A stretch of 64,000 nucleotides of DNA from Desulfobacteraceae bacterium (GTDB taxonomy: Bacteria > Desulfobacterota > DSM-4660 > Desulfatiglandales > Desulfatiglandaceae). The DNA lies in NCBI GenBank assembly GCA_030613055.1, contig JAUWMR010000017.1, forward strand, positions 1 through 64,000, read 5' to 3'. The translations under genes and the position numbers were made by a program. Shown here one piece after another: positions 24,907-34,138 of this stretch (its first letter is position 1; each line of letters begins with the position of its first letter). The notes beneath the pieces were generated by a model. The model was not told where the DNA came from and did not search any database. It saw only the letters and a list, made by a program, of their open reading frames with translations.

Positions 24907-26514
24907 CTAACTGTGATCTTCAAATTTGTACACGTTGTTGGCCTCCGGATTGAACTCTTCCCGCAGCAAACGGTCCAAATTTTTTTCGGAAGCGGTTTTA
25001 GGTATCTCTTGGACGACCTGGAGATAGGACGGTACGCTGTTCCGTTCAAGCCCGGCAGCGCAAAGGTCGAAGATCCCTTTGATATTGGGGGTGCGGCCTG
25101 CTGTTGGGACAATGGCCGCTACCAGGTCACTTTCACCTGGCGCACCGGATGCGGCCTTCACCCCGTAAACGCAGATTTCGTTTATGTCAGGATGCTCGGC
25201 TACCACTCCTTCCACGTACTCGGGCATGATGAAATCCCCCTGGCGCCTCAGACCGCCTCCCTTGCGGAAGTCGAAATAGAACCACCCGTCCTCGTCCGTG
25301 TGGACCATATCTCCTGAGCGCAACCAGCCTCCGCGGATCTTAGTTTTCGAAGCCTTCTTTTTACCATGGTAATCCACTTCGGTCTCTCCCTTACCCATGC
25401 GAGAGATAAGTTCTCCGATCTCGCCAGGCTCGCATTCCGTGTCGTCTTCGCGAACAACCTTCATCTCCATGATCCCTTCCAGGGGCTTACCAAAGGAACC
25501 GACTGGACCGACTCCGGGTGGCTTGTGGGCAAAACCGCCTTCCACTGCGCCGTACCACTCGTGAATTTTGACGTTGAAACGTTTTTCAAAGTCTTCCCAG
25601 ATACCTCGGGGCGTGCCCGCACTGAGGATGACCCTAACAGGGTTGTCTCCATCGTCTGCCCGGACCGCTTCGGAGTAAACCCCCATCATCATCCCCCCCA
25701 GGAGCGAGAAGGTCGTGCAGCCGTATTGCCGACAGATGTCCCAGATGCGGCTCTTGGTAAACCTGCGGGAAATCACAGCCGGTATACTGTTTAAAAGAGC
25801 AGGGCCCAAAGTCACAGCCTGAGCGTTTCCATGGGTCAACGATAGGCCGGTGTATAGCTTGTCCTCCGGAGTGTACTGCCAGACGTAATCCGCCAGCATG
25901 ACGTAACCCTTCAACCGGTTGGCACGTATCCTGACGCCCTTGGGGTCGCCGGTGGTTCCCGAGGTGTAAGCAATCATGAAATAGTCTTTCGGATCATGGG
26001 GACCCGGATCGAACATCTGAGCTTCGGGGCCTTCCAGGAATTCTTTCAGGTCCGGATACTTGGGAGAAACCGAAACCCCGAACTCCGGATTGTACATGCA
26101 GCCGATAGTCTTAACATTAGGGAGGCGCGACAGGGTTTCATCCATGGCCTCCATGAACTCGGCGGCAAAGATTACGCCCTTGGAGCCCGAATCCATAATC
26201 TGGTACCTCAGTTTTTCCCCCTTGGACCTGGGGTCGATGGGGACTACGATCGCTCCCAGGGCCGAGGCCGCGTACATGGACATGACGATCTCCGGATGGT
26301 TGCGCATCACGATAGAAAAGGTGTCCCCTCGGCCGATGCCCATATTTTCCATTTCTCGAGCCAGCTTGTTGCCTCTGAGAACGAGATCGGAATAGGTGAG
26401 TATCTCATCAGAATACGGGTGGTTTTCAAAAGTGACCACCGGAAAGTCAGGGTTCTCCCCGGCCTTGGCCATCATGTCAAAAGCCATTACACCAGGGATT
26501 TTGCTCTCAGTCAT
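24907..26514 (-). CDS. AMP-forming acyl-CoA ligase, CaiC-like
   Basis: 535 residues from the ATG at 26514, with GAGG 7 bases upstream; a longer frame would overlap the LivF gene. It carries AYTSGTTGDPKGVRI, SAGTPRGIWEDFEKRF, GGWLRSGDMVHTDEDGWFYF and C-terminal PKTASEKNLDRLLREEF. In the last motif the usual S-G-K reads S-E-K, keeping the lysine. GGFAHKPPGVGPVGSFG and the Arg/Gly-rich hinge are closer to crotonobetaine/carnitine-CoA ligases than to the other ligases here. The substrate is unknown. It is codirectional with the Liv importer immediately upstream. Confidence 0.92.
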   Translation of the reverse strand: MTESKIPGVMAFDMMAKAGENPDFPVVTFENHPYSDEILTYSDLVLRGNKLAREMENMGIGRGDTFSIVMRNHPEIVMSMYAASALGAIVVPIDPRSKGEKLRYQIMDSGSKGVIFAAEFMEAMDETLSRLPNVKTIGCMYNPEFGVSVSPKYPDLKEFLEGPEAQMFDPGPHDPKDYFMIAYTSGTTGDPKGVRIRANRLKGYVMLADYVWQYTPEDKLYTGLSLTHGNAQAVTLGPALLNSIPAVISRRFTKSRIWDICRQYGCTTFSLLGGMMMGVYSEAVRADDGDNPVRVILSAGTPRGIWEDFEKRFNVKIHEWYGAVEGGFAHKPPGVGPVGSFGKPLEGIMEMKVVREDDTECEPGEIGELISRMGKGETEVDYHGKKKASKTKIRGGWLRSGDMVHTDEDGWFYFDFRKGGGLRRQGDFIMPEYVEGVVAEHPDINEICVYGVKAASGAPGESDLVAAIVPTAGRTPNIKGIFDLCAAGLERNSVPSYLQVVQEIPKTASEKNLDRLLREEFNPEANNVYKFEDHS

Positions 26515-26534
26515 TGCTTCCCTCTGCGGAAAAA

Positions 26535-27329
26535 TTATCCTACCCATCTTTTTCGTCTTTTGTAATGTTTAACATCTCGATAACTTTTTCTTTTTCCGAT
26601 TTTACTCAAGCCGAGATAGAATTCCTTGATATCTTCGTTCTCTATTAATTCCGCCGCAGGGCCGTCCATCACAATCCTTCCATTTTCTATAACATAGGCA
26701 TGATCGGAAATGGAAAGGGCCATCATGGCGTTCTGTTCCACCAATAGGAAGAAAGTTCCTTCCTTTTTATTTAGACGTTTGATGATCTTGAATATGTCTT
26801 CGACTAAAATAGGGCTAAGTCCCAGTGAGGGTTCATCCAGTAACATCAGTTTAGGTCGTGCCATGAGCCCACGGCTCATAACCAGCATCTGCCTCTCACC
26901 TCCTGAGAGGTAACCACTAACGCGCTGACGCATTCCTCTGAGCACGGGAAAATAATTATAGACCATCTCAAGATCCCTTTTAATCCCAGTGGTATTTTTT
27001 CGAGAGGAGGCCCCTACTATCAGGTTCTCTTCTACTGTCAGGTTCTCAAATGAGGGGCGGCCTTCCATGACCTGGACAATGCCGTATTTCACTATTTCTT
27101 CGGGGTTTTTCTGGTCTATTCGTTGGCCATCAAAGACGATACTGCCTTCAGTTATCTTTCCCAACTCTGTTTTTAAAAGGCAAGATATCGCTTTGAGAGT
27201 AGTTGTCTTCCCTGCTCCATTTGCACCCAGAAGTGCCACAATCTTACCATCGGGGACCTCCAATGTAACTCCTTTTAGGACCAGGATTACATCACTGTAA
27301 ACTACTTCAATATTTGACAGGCTAAGCAT
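26535..27329 (-). CDS. livF: Branched-chain amino-acid-type ABC transporter ATPase (LivF)
   Basis: 264 residues from the ATG at 27329 (GGAGAGGGAAGG upstream); an upstream extension of the frame has no ABC homology. Walker A GANGAGKTT, signature LSGGERQM, Walker B LMLLDEPSLGLSP and the switch His in LLVEQNA are all intact. The C-terminal tail is very basic (KHYKRRKRWVG). LivF with LivG powers import of small organic solutes. In anaerobic degraders Liv-type systems often import aromatic or aliphatic acids rather than amino acids. Confidence 0.93.
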   Translation of the reverse strand: MLSLSNIEVVYSDVILVLKGVTLEVPDGKIVALLGANGAGKTTTLKAISCLLKTELGKITEGSIVFDGQRIDQKNPEEIVKYGIVQVMEGRPSFENLTVEENLIVGASSRKNTTGIKRDLEMVYNYFPVLRGMRQRVSGYLSGGERQMLVMSRGLMARPKLMLLDEPSLGLSPILVEDIFKIIKRLNKKEGTFFLLVEQNAMMALSISDHAYVIENGRIVMDGPAAELIENEDIKEFYLGLSKIGKRKSYRDVKHYKRRKRWVG

Positions 27330-27430
27330 CCTTCCCTCTCCAACTATTTGGAAGAGACTCAATGCGACAAGGTTCGTCGAGATCAGATCATCCTCACTCC
27401 CCTCTTTATGGGCAATGGAAGCGCCCAGGA

Positions 27431-27451
27431 AAAGGGGAATCATTCCCCTTT
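27431..27451 (-). terminator. Hairpin at the lipoprotein stop, possible weak terminator
   Basis: AAAGGGG and CCCCTTT arms pair perfectly around AATCATT and are followed on the minus strand by TTTTCC. The hairpin overlaps the lipoprotein stop codon and precedes livF by 100 bases. The short T-run suggests partial termination or a processing site that would lower livF expression relative to the binding proteins. Confidence 0.45.
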
Positions 27452-27923
27452 ATTTCTTTTTAGGGGGTGGCAACAATTCTAAGATGGCCTTGCTTACTTT
27501 CTCTGATTCGATTCCTGTGGCAACGATCTCATATTTTCCGGGACGAAGGGGCCTGGCCTTTTTAAAGTCAGGCCTCATAAGTGGAGTCCAACCCACCTGA
27601 AACAAGGTGTTCAGAGTGGTTATGGGGCTCAGGGTGGCCTTGAAATTTCCCTTCTCATCCGCGGTGGCAAAGGCGATACCAACTCCATTTTCCTCCCCCT
27701 TTAGCCCTTTCATCTTGATTCCTTGAGGTACTATTAAATCGATCACCACCGTTTCTTTGGGTTGATAGCCGGAGCCGGTAAAGGTAATGGGCTTTTTAAA
27801 CAGGGCTGGGGACAGAACCGTCTTGCCGGGAACAATATTTAGTTTTGGTGCGGCACATGCAACCAGTAATAAACCGAACAAAGATACAATCCCAATTATA
27901 AGGACCAGTTTTTTTGGATTCAT
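27450..27923 (-). CDS. Small exported lipoprotein of the Liv operon
   Basis: 157 residues with a clear lipoprotein signal: hydrophobic stretch at residues 6-20 and lipobox LLVAC, Cys23 being the lipidated residue. The mature part looks like a single beta-sandwich (ITFTGSGYQPKETVVIDL, GKYEIVATGIES), ending in a proline-lysine tail. No named family was recognised. AAGGAG lies 7 bases before the ATG. Placed between the substrate-binding protein and LivF, it may be an envelope-anchored accessory that captures or hands over the ligand. Confidence 0.8.
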   Translation of the reverse strand: MNPKKLVLIIGIVSLFGLLLVACAAPKLNIVPGKTVLSPALFKKPITFTGSGYQPKETVVIDLIVPQGIKMKGLKGEENGVGIAFATADEKGNFKATLSPITTLNTLFQVGWTPLMRPDFKKARPLRPGKYEIVATGIESEKVSKAILELLPPPKKK

Positions 27924-27957
27924 AGATATTCTCCTTTCTTATACACGGGGTAATCGC

Positions 27958-29181
27958 CTAAAATTTATGCAGGGACACGGTATCCGGCGCTGTTATCCAA
28001 CCGGAGATGGGAACTATCTTTTCGCCTGCGACCTTGTAAAATCTGACATGCTTGCTTCCACGCCGCTCTGTAGGGCTGTAGGTGCATGGCCCTTGAACAC
28101 CCTGGGTCGTGTCCTTTCCCGTAAGCTTCTGATATGCCTGATATATGGCCTCTCCATCGACCTTTTCATAACCCACTTTCTTTAAGGCACTTTCAAGGCC
28201 TGTCACAAAGTGCATCGGCATTACCAGTCCCGCCGCATAGATTGGTGACATTTCGCTGATTGGTTTCTTGCGATACTTGGCCCAGAGTTTTTTTACCAGG
28301 GGGTGTGCATAGACATCAGTGCCTCTGATGGTATAGGTGGCGATGACCACTCCCTGCAGTTCCTTGGCGTGAGCCTTGAGTCCCTCCCCCATGATCGGTC
28401 CCCAGACATCGCAGACAAACTGGATATTCTTGGTCATTCCCATCCGATGGGCATCACGGATGACATTGGTATGGGAGGGATTCGCGCCTTCCACATAGAT
28501 ATAATCGGCCCCTTTTAGGCGAGTTAGATAGGTTGTGTGGTCAGTGGAGCCCACAGGGAAGAACTCTGGTTTGAGGAGCTTGACGCCGATCTTTTCAGCA
28601 TATTCCTTTCCCCCACGCAATGGCTCTTTTCCAGCGGCGCTGTCAAAACCCATGTACCCTATGGTAGGCTTGCCAGGTTTTCCCTTTTTCTCCCAATCCC
28701 TTACCATCCAGTCCAAGGCTGCGCCGAAGGTATCCTGGTAGCAATTCCCGGTAGTAAAAGCACGGCCGATTTTGTTTTTGGATACGAATTCTCCATCCCC
28801 CGGGATAGACATAATCAACTTGTCCCTTTCGAGAATCGGATAGATGGCCTTACCAATGTGAGTCCCCTGAGCGACCGCGAGGAGAAGCTTGGGGGTCTTA
28901 CGATACCTCTTGTAGGCTGACATGGCTCGCGCGACATCATAGCGGGTATCCACGGCGATAAACCTGATCTTTACCCCCTGGACACCACCCTTATCGTTGA
29001 TATATTTAAAGAAATCCACGGCGCCCATATCACCTGGGGCCACAATACCCGCGACGGGTCCCGTATAATCTGACAGGCTCAGATAGGCGACCTGTTTTTC
29101 AGCCGCGTGAGATGTGGTAAATGTCACCACCACAAAAATGATCAAAAAAAGCATGGCAGTGCTTCCAATAGTCTTTTTCAT
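27958..29181 (-). CDS. ABC transporter periplasmic substrate-binding protein (LivK-like)
   Basis: 407 residues from the ATG at 29181, which has AAAGGAGG upstream; a longer frame adds 22 residues with no signal character. The signal peptide covers about residues 1-26 (STAMLFLIIFVVVTF, cleavage near SHA). The type I binding fold is seen in YLSLSDYTGPVAGIV, YINDKGGVQGVKIRFI and TIGYMGFDSAAGKE. It delivers the ligand to LivHM. At about 380 mature residues it fits the HAAT family. Ligand specificity cannot be inferred, though acid-degradation neighbours suggest an organic acid. Confidence 0.92.
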   Translation of the reverse strand: MKKTIGSTAMLFLIIFVVVTFTTSHAAEKQVAYLSLSDYTGPVAGIVAPGDMGAVDFFKYINDKGGVQGVKIRFIAVDTRYDVARAMSAYKRYRKTPKLLLAVAQGTHIGKAIYPILERDKLIMSIPGDGEFVSKNKIGRAFTTGNCYQDTFGAALDWMVRDWEKKGKPGKPTIGYMGFDSAAGKEPLRGGKEYAEKIGVKLLKPEFFPVGSTDHTTYLTRLKGADYIYVEGANPSHTNVIRDAHRMGMTKNIQFVCDVWGPIMGEGLKAHAKELQGVVIATYTIRGTDVYAHPLVKKLWAKYRKKPISEMSPIYAAGLVMPMHFVTGLESALKKVGYEKVDGEAIYQAYQKLTGKDTTQGVQGPCTYSPTERRGSKHVRFYKVAGEKIVPISGWITAPDTVSLHKF

Positions 29182-29259
29182 TGGTATTCCTCCTTTCTTT
29201 TTTGTTTGATCGATTTCTCTTCTGAAAACTGCTGATCGCCCAATCACCTCCTTCCTCTG

Positions 29260-30315
29260 CTACTGCTCACCGTATCTAAAGGGATAGAGACGATAAGAGG
29301 TCTTAAAAATCTCCCATCGCCTGGCCAGGCCTCGGGGTTCGTAGATCAGAAAAAGAATTAGAACCAATCCAAAGGCCATAAGTGATAAGGACGCGGCCGA
29401 TCCCATGCCGAGCCAGGGAAACATGTCGACCAGAAAGGGAGAACTGAAAAGCATTAGTTCATCCAGTAGCTTTAAGAATATAACACCGAAGTAGGCACCG
29501 GGAATGCTCCCCAGACCTCCGATAATGATCATCCCGATGTACGTGAGGGCATGAAGCAGGGTGAATTGCTCGGCATTGACCAACATGTACCAGTGGCCTA
29601 AAAGAGAACCTGCAATACCGGCATAGAAGCAAGAGATAAAAAAGGCCAATAGCTTATAATAATAAAGATTAATTCCCATGACCTCAGCTGCCAGATCATT
29701 ATCCCGAATGGCCACGAAGATCCGTCCCATCCTGCTTCTCACCAGGTTTCGGGCGAAAAATGTCAAAATCAGGGTTGCAATCATAATGATGTAATACATC
29801 CGTTCGTCCGTGTCGAAAACGAAGTTGCCAATCTTGGGCGGTGGTGGAGAAAGGCCTTGAGCAAGTCCTGTGATCTTCAAATGTGTGATAACCCACATTG
29901 TCACGTAGAAAATAGCGATGGTGGCCATGGCTAAGTAGAAACCTTTAATGCGCAAGGAGGGCGCCCCGCCAATAATCCCCACCACACCAGCCGCAATTCC
30001 GGAAAGGGGGAGGGCCAACCAGAAAGAGAAGCCGAATTTGAGGGTCAGGACTGCCGAACAGAAGGCGCCCACGGCCATAAAGGCAGGTTGCCCAAAGGAG
30101 ATCTGTCCGGCATAGCCGGTGACAATCTGTAATCCTAAGACCACAATGACTGTAACGAAGATATTGCTCAACAAATTGATGAAATAATAGGAAGCAAACA
30201 GGGGAATGGTAAATAGGAAAGCAATGGTCCCAAGTAAAAGCATCCAATGCTGCCAGGACCTTACAATGGCAATATCCTTCTGATAGGTCTTATCAAATAT
30301 ACCGGAGGCCCGCAT
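29260..30315 (-). CDS. livM: ABC transporter permease (LivM)
   Basis: 351 residues with about eight to ten membrane helices. The diagnostic LivM stretches GYAGQISFGQPAFMAVGAF and IIIGGLGSIPGAYFG are present. AAAGGA precedes the ATG. It follows livH by 17 bases and pairs with it to form the membrane channel. Confidence 0.93.
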   Translation of the reverse strand: MRASGIFDKTYQKDIAIVRSWQHWMLLLGTIAFLFTIPLFASYYFINLLSNIFVTVIVVLGLQIVTGYAGQISFGQPAFMAVGAFCSAVLTLKFGFSFWLALPLSGIAAGVVGIIGGAPSLRIKGFYLAMATIAIFYVTMWVITHLKITGLAQGLSPPPPKIGNFVFDTDERMYYIIMIATLILTFFARNLVRSRMGRIFVAIRDNDLAAEVMGINLYYYKLLAFFISCFYAGIAGSLLGHWYMLVNAEQFTLLHALTYIGMIIIGGLGSIPGAYFGVIFLKLLDELMLFSSPFLVDMFPWLGMGSAASLSLMAFGLVLILFLIYEPRGLARRWEIFKTSYRLYPFRYGEQ

Positions 30316-30332
30316 TTTCCATTCCTTTCTGT

Positions 30333-31217
30333 CTACAGTCTCTCTATTCGGGCCAACCCGAAAAGCCCGTAAGGTTTTATCAACAAGATGAGAAGAAGCA
30401 TCACATAGGCTGCCACATCTTTTATGCCTCCCCCTAAAATAGGATCAAGGTAGCCGGCGCTGATATTTTCCAACAGTCCCAGGATCAACCCGGCCAGGAG
30501 CGCCCCTCCAATGGATTCCATCCCCCCGAAAAGTGCTACGATGAGTCCCTTTATACCGAAATAGGGCAGGGGATAGTGGATATCCGTAACGGTCGCCATG
30601 GCAATTCCCGATATGGAGGCTAATATGGCGGAGATGATCCAGACGTAGGTAAAAATATTTCTCACACTGACCCCGGCACTCTGGGCCAGGCGATGATCTT
30701 CTGCGGTAGCCCGCATCTTGAGACCGACCCTTGTATGTTTGAAGGACAGGGCCAGTATCAAAAAGAGGAAAAAAGATATCAGAAAATTGACTACCTGGCC
30801 CTTAGGCACGATCACCCCGCCAAAATCCCATTGCCCTTGGGGAAGGAAGTGGGGATAGGCGCGAGTCTGGCCTGCCAGGTATAGCTGGAAGGCCCCATCG
30901 AGAAAGATAAAGAGGGCAAAGGTCATGAGAAAAGAGGAGAACAGTGGTTGTCCAATGAGGGGACGCATGGTAAAGCGTTCGATAAAGAATCCCATAAGGC
31001 TTGCCAAAATCAGAGTCAATAGAAAGCTAAGCCAAAGGGGGTACCCTAATCCCACCATAAAGATCCAGAAAAAGAGGGCGCCGAAGGCCAAAAGCTGGCC
31101 GTGGGCGATGCTCACTACTTTACTTGCTTTGAAAACAATAACAATAGTTACACCTATCAGTGAATAGAGCCCTCCTGTGAGCAAACCAATAACTGAAAAC
31201 TGGAGGAAATCTGTCAT
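30333..31217 (-). CDS. livH: ABC transporter permease (LivH)
   Basis: 294 residues, hydrophobic throughout, with LTGGLYSLIGVTIVIVFKAS near the start and VALFGGMESIGGALLAGLIL later, both LivH landmarks. Its ATG overlaps the stop of the upstream acyl-CoA synthetase gene by four bases (ATGA), and GAGGAGG lies before it. The coupling ties uptake to activation of the same acid. Confidence 0.93.
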   Translation of the reverse strand: MTDFLQFSVIGLLTGGLYSLIGVTIVIVFKASKVVSIAHGQLLAFGALFFWIFMVGLGYPLWLSFLLTLILASLMGFFIERFTMRPLIGQPLFSSFLMTFALFIFLDGAFQLYLAGQTRAYPHFLPQGQWDFGGVIVPKGQVVNFLISFFLFLILALSFKHTRVGLKMRATAEDHRLAQSAGVSVRNIFTYVWIISAILASISGIAMATVTDIHYPLPYFGIKGLIVALFGGMESIGGALLAGLILGLLENISAGYLDPILGGGIKDVAAYVMLLLILLIKPYGLFGLARIERL

Positions 31218-33115
31218 TTTTGTTCCTCCTCAACATTGTTCAATCGGATTAGTGTTTTAGTGACTCCTGTTCGGCCGTCGCGATAAGTAATTGATGCCTC
31301 CATCTCGTATTCGTCCATCTCCTCGTAGAGGGCCGTAATCAACTCACTGTAGCTGTCCTCAACATAGGTCCTCCTTAACTTTCGGGTTCTTGTCAATTCA
31401 GCCTCATCAGCATCAAACTCTTTATGCAAATTACAAAATCTTTTAATCCTGGCATGATCCGGAAGGGTGCGGTTGACCTTTGCCACTTCCCTCCTCACCA
31501 GTTCAATCACATCCGGCTTCTGGGAGAGATCAGATAGAGTAGTGTAAGAAACGCTGTTTTTCTCAGCAAACCGCCCAACATTTTGTATATCGATATTGAT
31601 CAGAGCGGTTACATGACTTCTTTTTTCCTCTCCAACAACCAATACATCTTTTATGTAAGGGCTGAAGCGCAGCCTGATCTCGGTATATTGAGGCGAGAAC
31701 TTTTTACCCCCACTGAGGGATTTAAGGTCTTCCATGCGATCGATGACGATCAGATGTCCCTCCTCATCCAAATAGCCAAAATCACCGGTTTGGTAATATC
31801 CATCCTTGAGTTTTTCCTCGGTTGCCTCAGGATTCTTATAATAGCCGGAATACATATATTTGTTTTTGACCAGGATCTCTCCTGCATCCGAGAGCTTGAC
31901 ATCCACCCAGGGTAAAACAGGCCCGCAGGTCTCGGGACGAATGTCGCCTTCAAGAGGAATGGAAACGAAACCTGTCTCAGTGGTGCCATAAAGCATCTTA
32001 ATCTCTACTCCTAAAGCCTGAAAAAAGCGGATGATTTCCGGACTCACAGCAGCCCCGGCTGAGTACACAACCTTTGCCTTATTAAGCCCTAAATTATCCA
32101 GCAACTGCCGGAAAAACACAAAGTGAGCCAAAAAATAGAGGCCCCGCCAAAACAGATTGACCTTTTTCTTTTCCGACTTCAGCCGAGCCACTTTCAGGCC
32201 GATGGGAAGACACATACGGTATATGAATCGCCGCGGCAGGGTGGAATCGATCATTTTCGCCTGGACAGTTCGACTCACCATCTCCCATAACCGGGCTCCA
32301 TAAAAGAGGAGTTCCGGGCTAATTTCTCTTAAGTTCTCCTGAACAGTCTCCGGAGCCTCGGGGAAATTCACAACGATGTCAGATATAAGCGATCCGGCAA
32401 TGCCCATTGATTGCTCCATACCCCATGCGGGGGGAATAAAGGAGAGATAATTGTATCCATTACCCGTCCAATTATCCCTTTCGATCCATGCCTTTCCCCC
32501 CTCGACCATATACCTTTGACTGAAAATGGCTCCTTTGGGCTCACCAGTGGTTCCGGACGTATAGCAGATGACGCCGATATCGTTGCCACTACCCCGGTCA
32601 ACGTTTTGATCAAAAAGGTGTGGATTGGAGCCCTCATATTTTCGACCCAGTTCGAGGACCTCATCAAAACTAATCAGCATGGGATCTCGATAGCTCCAAA
32701 GACCCTTAGGATCCCAGTAAATGACCTTCTTCACCAGAGGGATTTCATCTTTGATCTCCAGAAGCTTATCCACCTGCTCCTGGTCATGGACAACCACAAG
32801 GACTGAATCCGAATGTTTTACATAAAATTTTACTTCAGAGGGCACACAATCGGCGTAGATTCCCACAGTTGCCCCTCCGGCCGATTGAGCTGCAAGCTCA
32901 GCGTAATACCATTCAGGTTTGTTCTCCCCTAAGACAGCGATTTTATCGCCCTTCTTGAACCCTAAGCTTACAAATCCCAAAGAGAGATATTTGACCTTGT
33001 TATAGTATTGCTTCCAGGTGTAACACCGCCAGATCCCCCGGTCTTTTTCTCGCAGAACCTCCTTATTGGGGTATTGCTCATATTGATGTCTTAAAATTTT
33101 TGGTAACGTATCCAA
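31214..33115 (-). CDS. Long-chain-type acyl-CoA synthetase (FadD15/ACSL class)
   Basis: 633 residues, about 120 longer than the other ligases here, as expected for the long-chain class. Motifs are ICYTSGTTGEPKGAIF, MLYGTTETGFVS, YYQTGDFGYLDEEGHLIVID and LKSLSGGKKFSPQYTE. The start is probably TTG at 33115; the ribosome site is weak. It lies inside the Liv importer operon between livG and livH and is translationally coupled to livH, so it probably activates the imported acid. Chain length cannot be told. Confidence 0.9.
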   Translation of the reverse strand: MDTLPKILRHQYEQYPNKEVLREKDRGIWRCYTWKQYYNKVKYLSLGFVSLGFKKGDKIAVLGENKPEWYYAELAAQSAGGATVGIYADCVPSEVKFYVKHSDSVLVVVHDQEQVDKLLEIKDEIPLVKKVIYWDPKGLWSYRDPMLISFDEVLELGRKYEGSNPHLFDQNVDRGSGNDIGVICYTSGTTGEPKGAIFSQRYMVEGGKAWIERDNWTGNGYNYLSFIPPAWGMEQSMGIAGSLISDIVVNFPEAPETVQENLREISPELLFYGARLWEMVSRTVQAKMIDSTLPRRFIYRMCLPIGLKVARLKSEKKKVNLFWRGLYFLAHFVFFRQLLDNLGLNKAKVVYSAGAAVSPEIIRFFQALGVEIKMLYGTTETGFVSIPLEGDIRPETCGPVLPWVDVKLSDAGEILVKNKYMYSGYYKNPEATEEKLKDGYYQTGDFGYLDEEGHLIVIDRMEDLKSLSGGKKFSPQYTEIRLRFSPYIKDVLVVGEEKRSHVTALINIDIQNVGRFAEKNSVSYTTLSDLSQKPDVIELVRREVAKVNRTLPDHARIKRFCNLHKEFDADEAELTRTRKLRRTYVEDSYSELITALYEEMDEYEMEASITYRDGRTGVTKTLIRLNNVEEEQK

Positions 33116-33159
33116 TTTTTTTTATTGCCCCATTTCGTGAATATTCCTCTTTTTGGGGT

Positions 33160-33957
33160 TCATCCCTTTCCCCCTAAGTAGGCCCGGATAACCTGAGGAT
33201 CATTCCTGATTTCATCTGGGCTGCCTTCTGCAATCTTGAGACCGAACTCGAGGACCACCACCCGATCAGCAATATCCATCACCAGATCCATATCGTGCTC
33301 CACCAAGACTATAGTGGTCCTTCTGAGCTCATAGATGTCCAAAATAAATCGGGCCATGTCCTCCTTTTCTTCAACGTTCATCCCCGCCATCGGCTCATCC
33401 AGTAACAGTAAATGGGGGTCCATGCACAAGGCCCTTGCCAGATCAACCCTTTTGCGCAGGCCGTAGGGAAGTGATCCGACCACCCTTTTTCTGATCGATT
33501 GCATGTCCAGGAGATCAATAACATCTTCCACTGCCTCGCGGTGCTCTATTTCCTCCCGGCGGGCAGGGCCAAAAAAAATACCGCAAGCCACGGCTCCCCG
33601 TTTCATGTGGATATGCCTGGCAGCCATAAGATTCTCCAACGCCGTGAGCCCTGTATATAGTTCAATGTTTTGAAAAGTCCGGCCAACGCCCATTTTGGCA
33701 ATTCTATGAGATGGAAGGCGTGTCAGATCCTTGTCCCGGAAAATGATGCTGCCTCGATAAGGGAGGTAAAACCCACTAATACAATTCAAAAGGGAGGTCT
33801 TTCCAGCCCCATTGGGGCCTATTATGGCCAGAATCTCCCCTTCCAGGATGTCCAAATTGGCATCCTTAAGGGCCTCTAATCCACCGAATCTTAGGTGAAG
33901 GTGCTGGATCTCCATGATCGGCCGGATACTTCGGGATTTCATTTCATTCTTTTTCAC
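33160..33957 (-). CDS. livG: Branched-chain amino-acid-type ABC transporter ATPase (LivG)
   Basis: 265 residues if translation starts at the GTG at 33957; ATG codons at 33942 and 33915 are alternatives and no ribosome site clearly decides. Walker A GPNGAGKTS, LivG-specific GVGRTFQNIELYTGLT, signature LPYGLRKRVDLARAL, Walker B LLLLDEPMAGMN, switch LVEHDMD. It is the first gene of the importer operon livG-acyl-CoA synthetase-livH-livM-livK-lipoprotein-livF. Confidence 0.92.
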   Translation of the reverse strand: MKKNEMKSRSIRPIMEIQHLHLRFGGLEALKDANLDILEGEILAIIGPNGAGKTSLLNCISGFYLPYRGSIIFRDKDLTRLPSHRIAKMGVGRTFQNIELYTGLTALENLMAARHIHMKRGAVACGIFFGPARREEIEHREAVEDVIDLLDMQSIRKRVVGSLPYGLRKRVDLARALCMDPHLLLLDEPMAGMNVEEKEDMARFILDIYELRRTTIVLVEHDMDLVMDIADRVVVLEFGLKIAEGSPDEIRNDPQVIRAYLGGKG

Positions 33958-34138
33958 TGTTTGGTCCTGAATCTTGGGAATAACCAGCTTTTCTCCTGAC
34001 CCTTTATTTGCCGGGGCATATTCCGGTTAAACTGGCGTTTGATTTAGGCTATGATGCCGGCATAGACACCCCGGTTGGAACATTCCTCCGGTTGTTCAAA
34101 ACAATCGGCCAGTATCACATTGGAGTGAACCGCGACCT

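Noticed and set aside
24885-25112. 76-residue N-terminal extension of the thiolase
   Set aside because: It lies inside the ligase gene; the thiolase fold starts at the ATG at 24884.
21300-26400. Numerous long open frames opposite the fusion, thiolase and ligase genes
   Set aside because: They are by-products of higher GC content; none has a ribosome site, conserved motif or plausible context.
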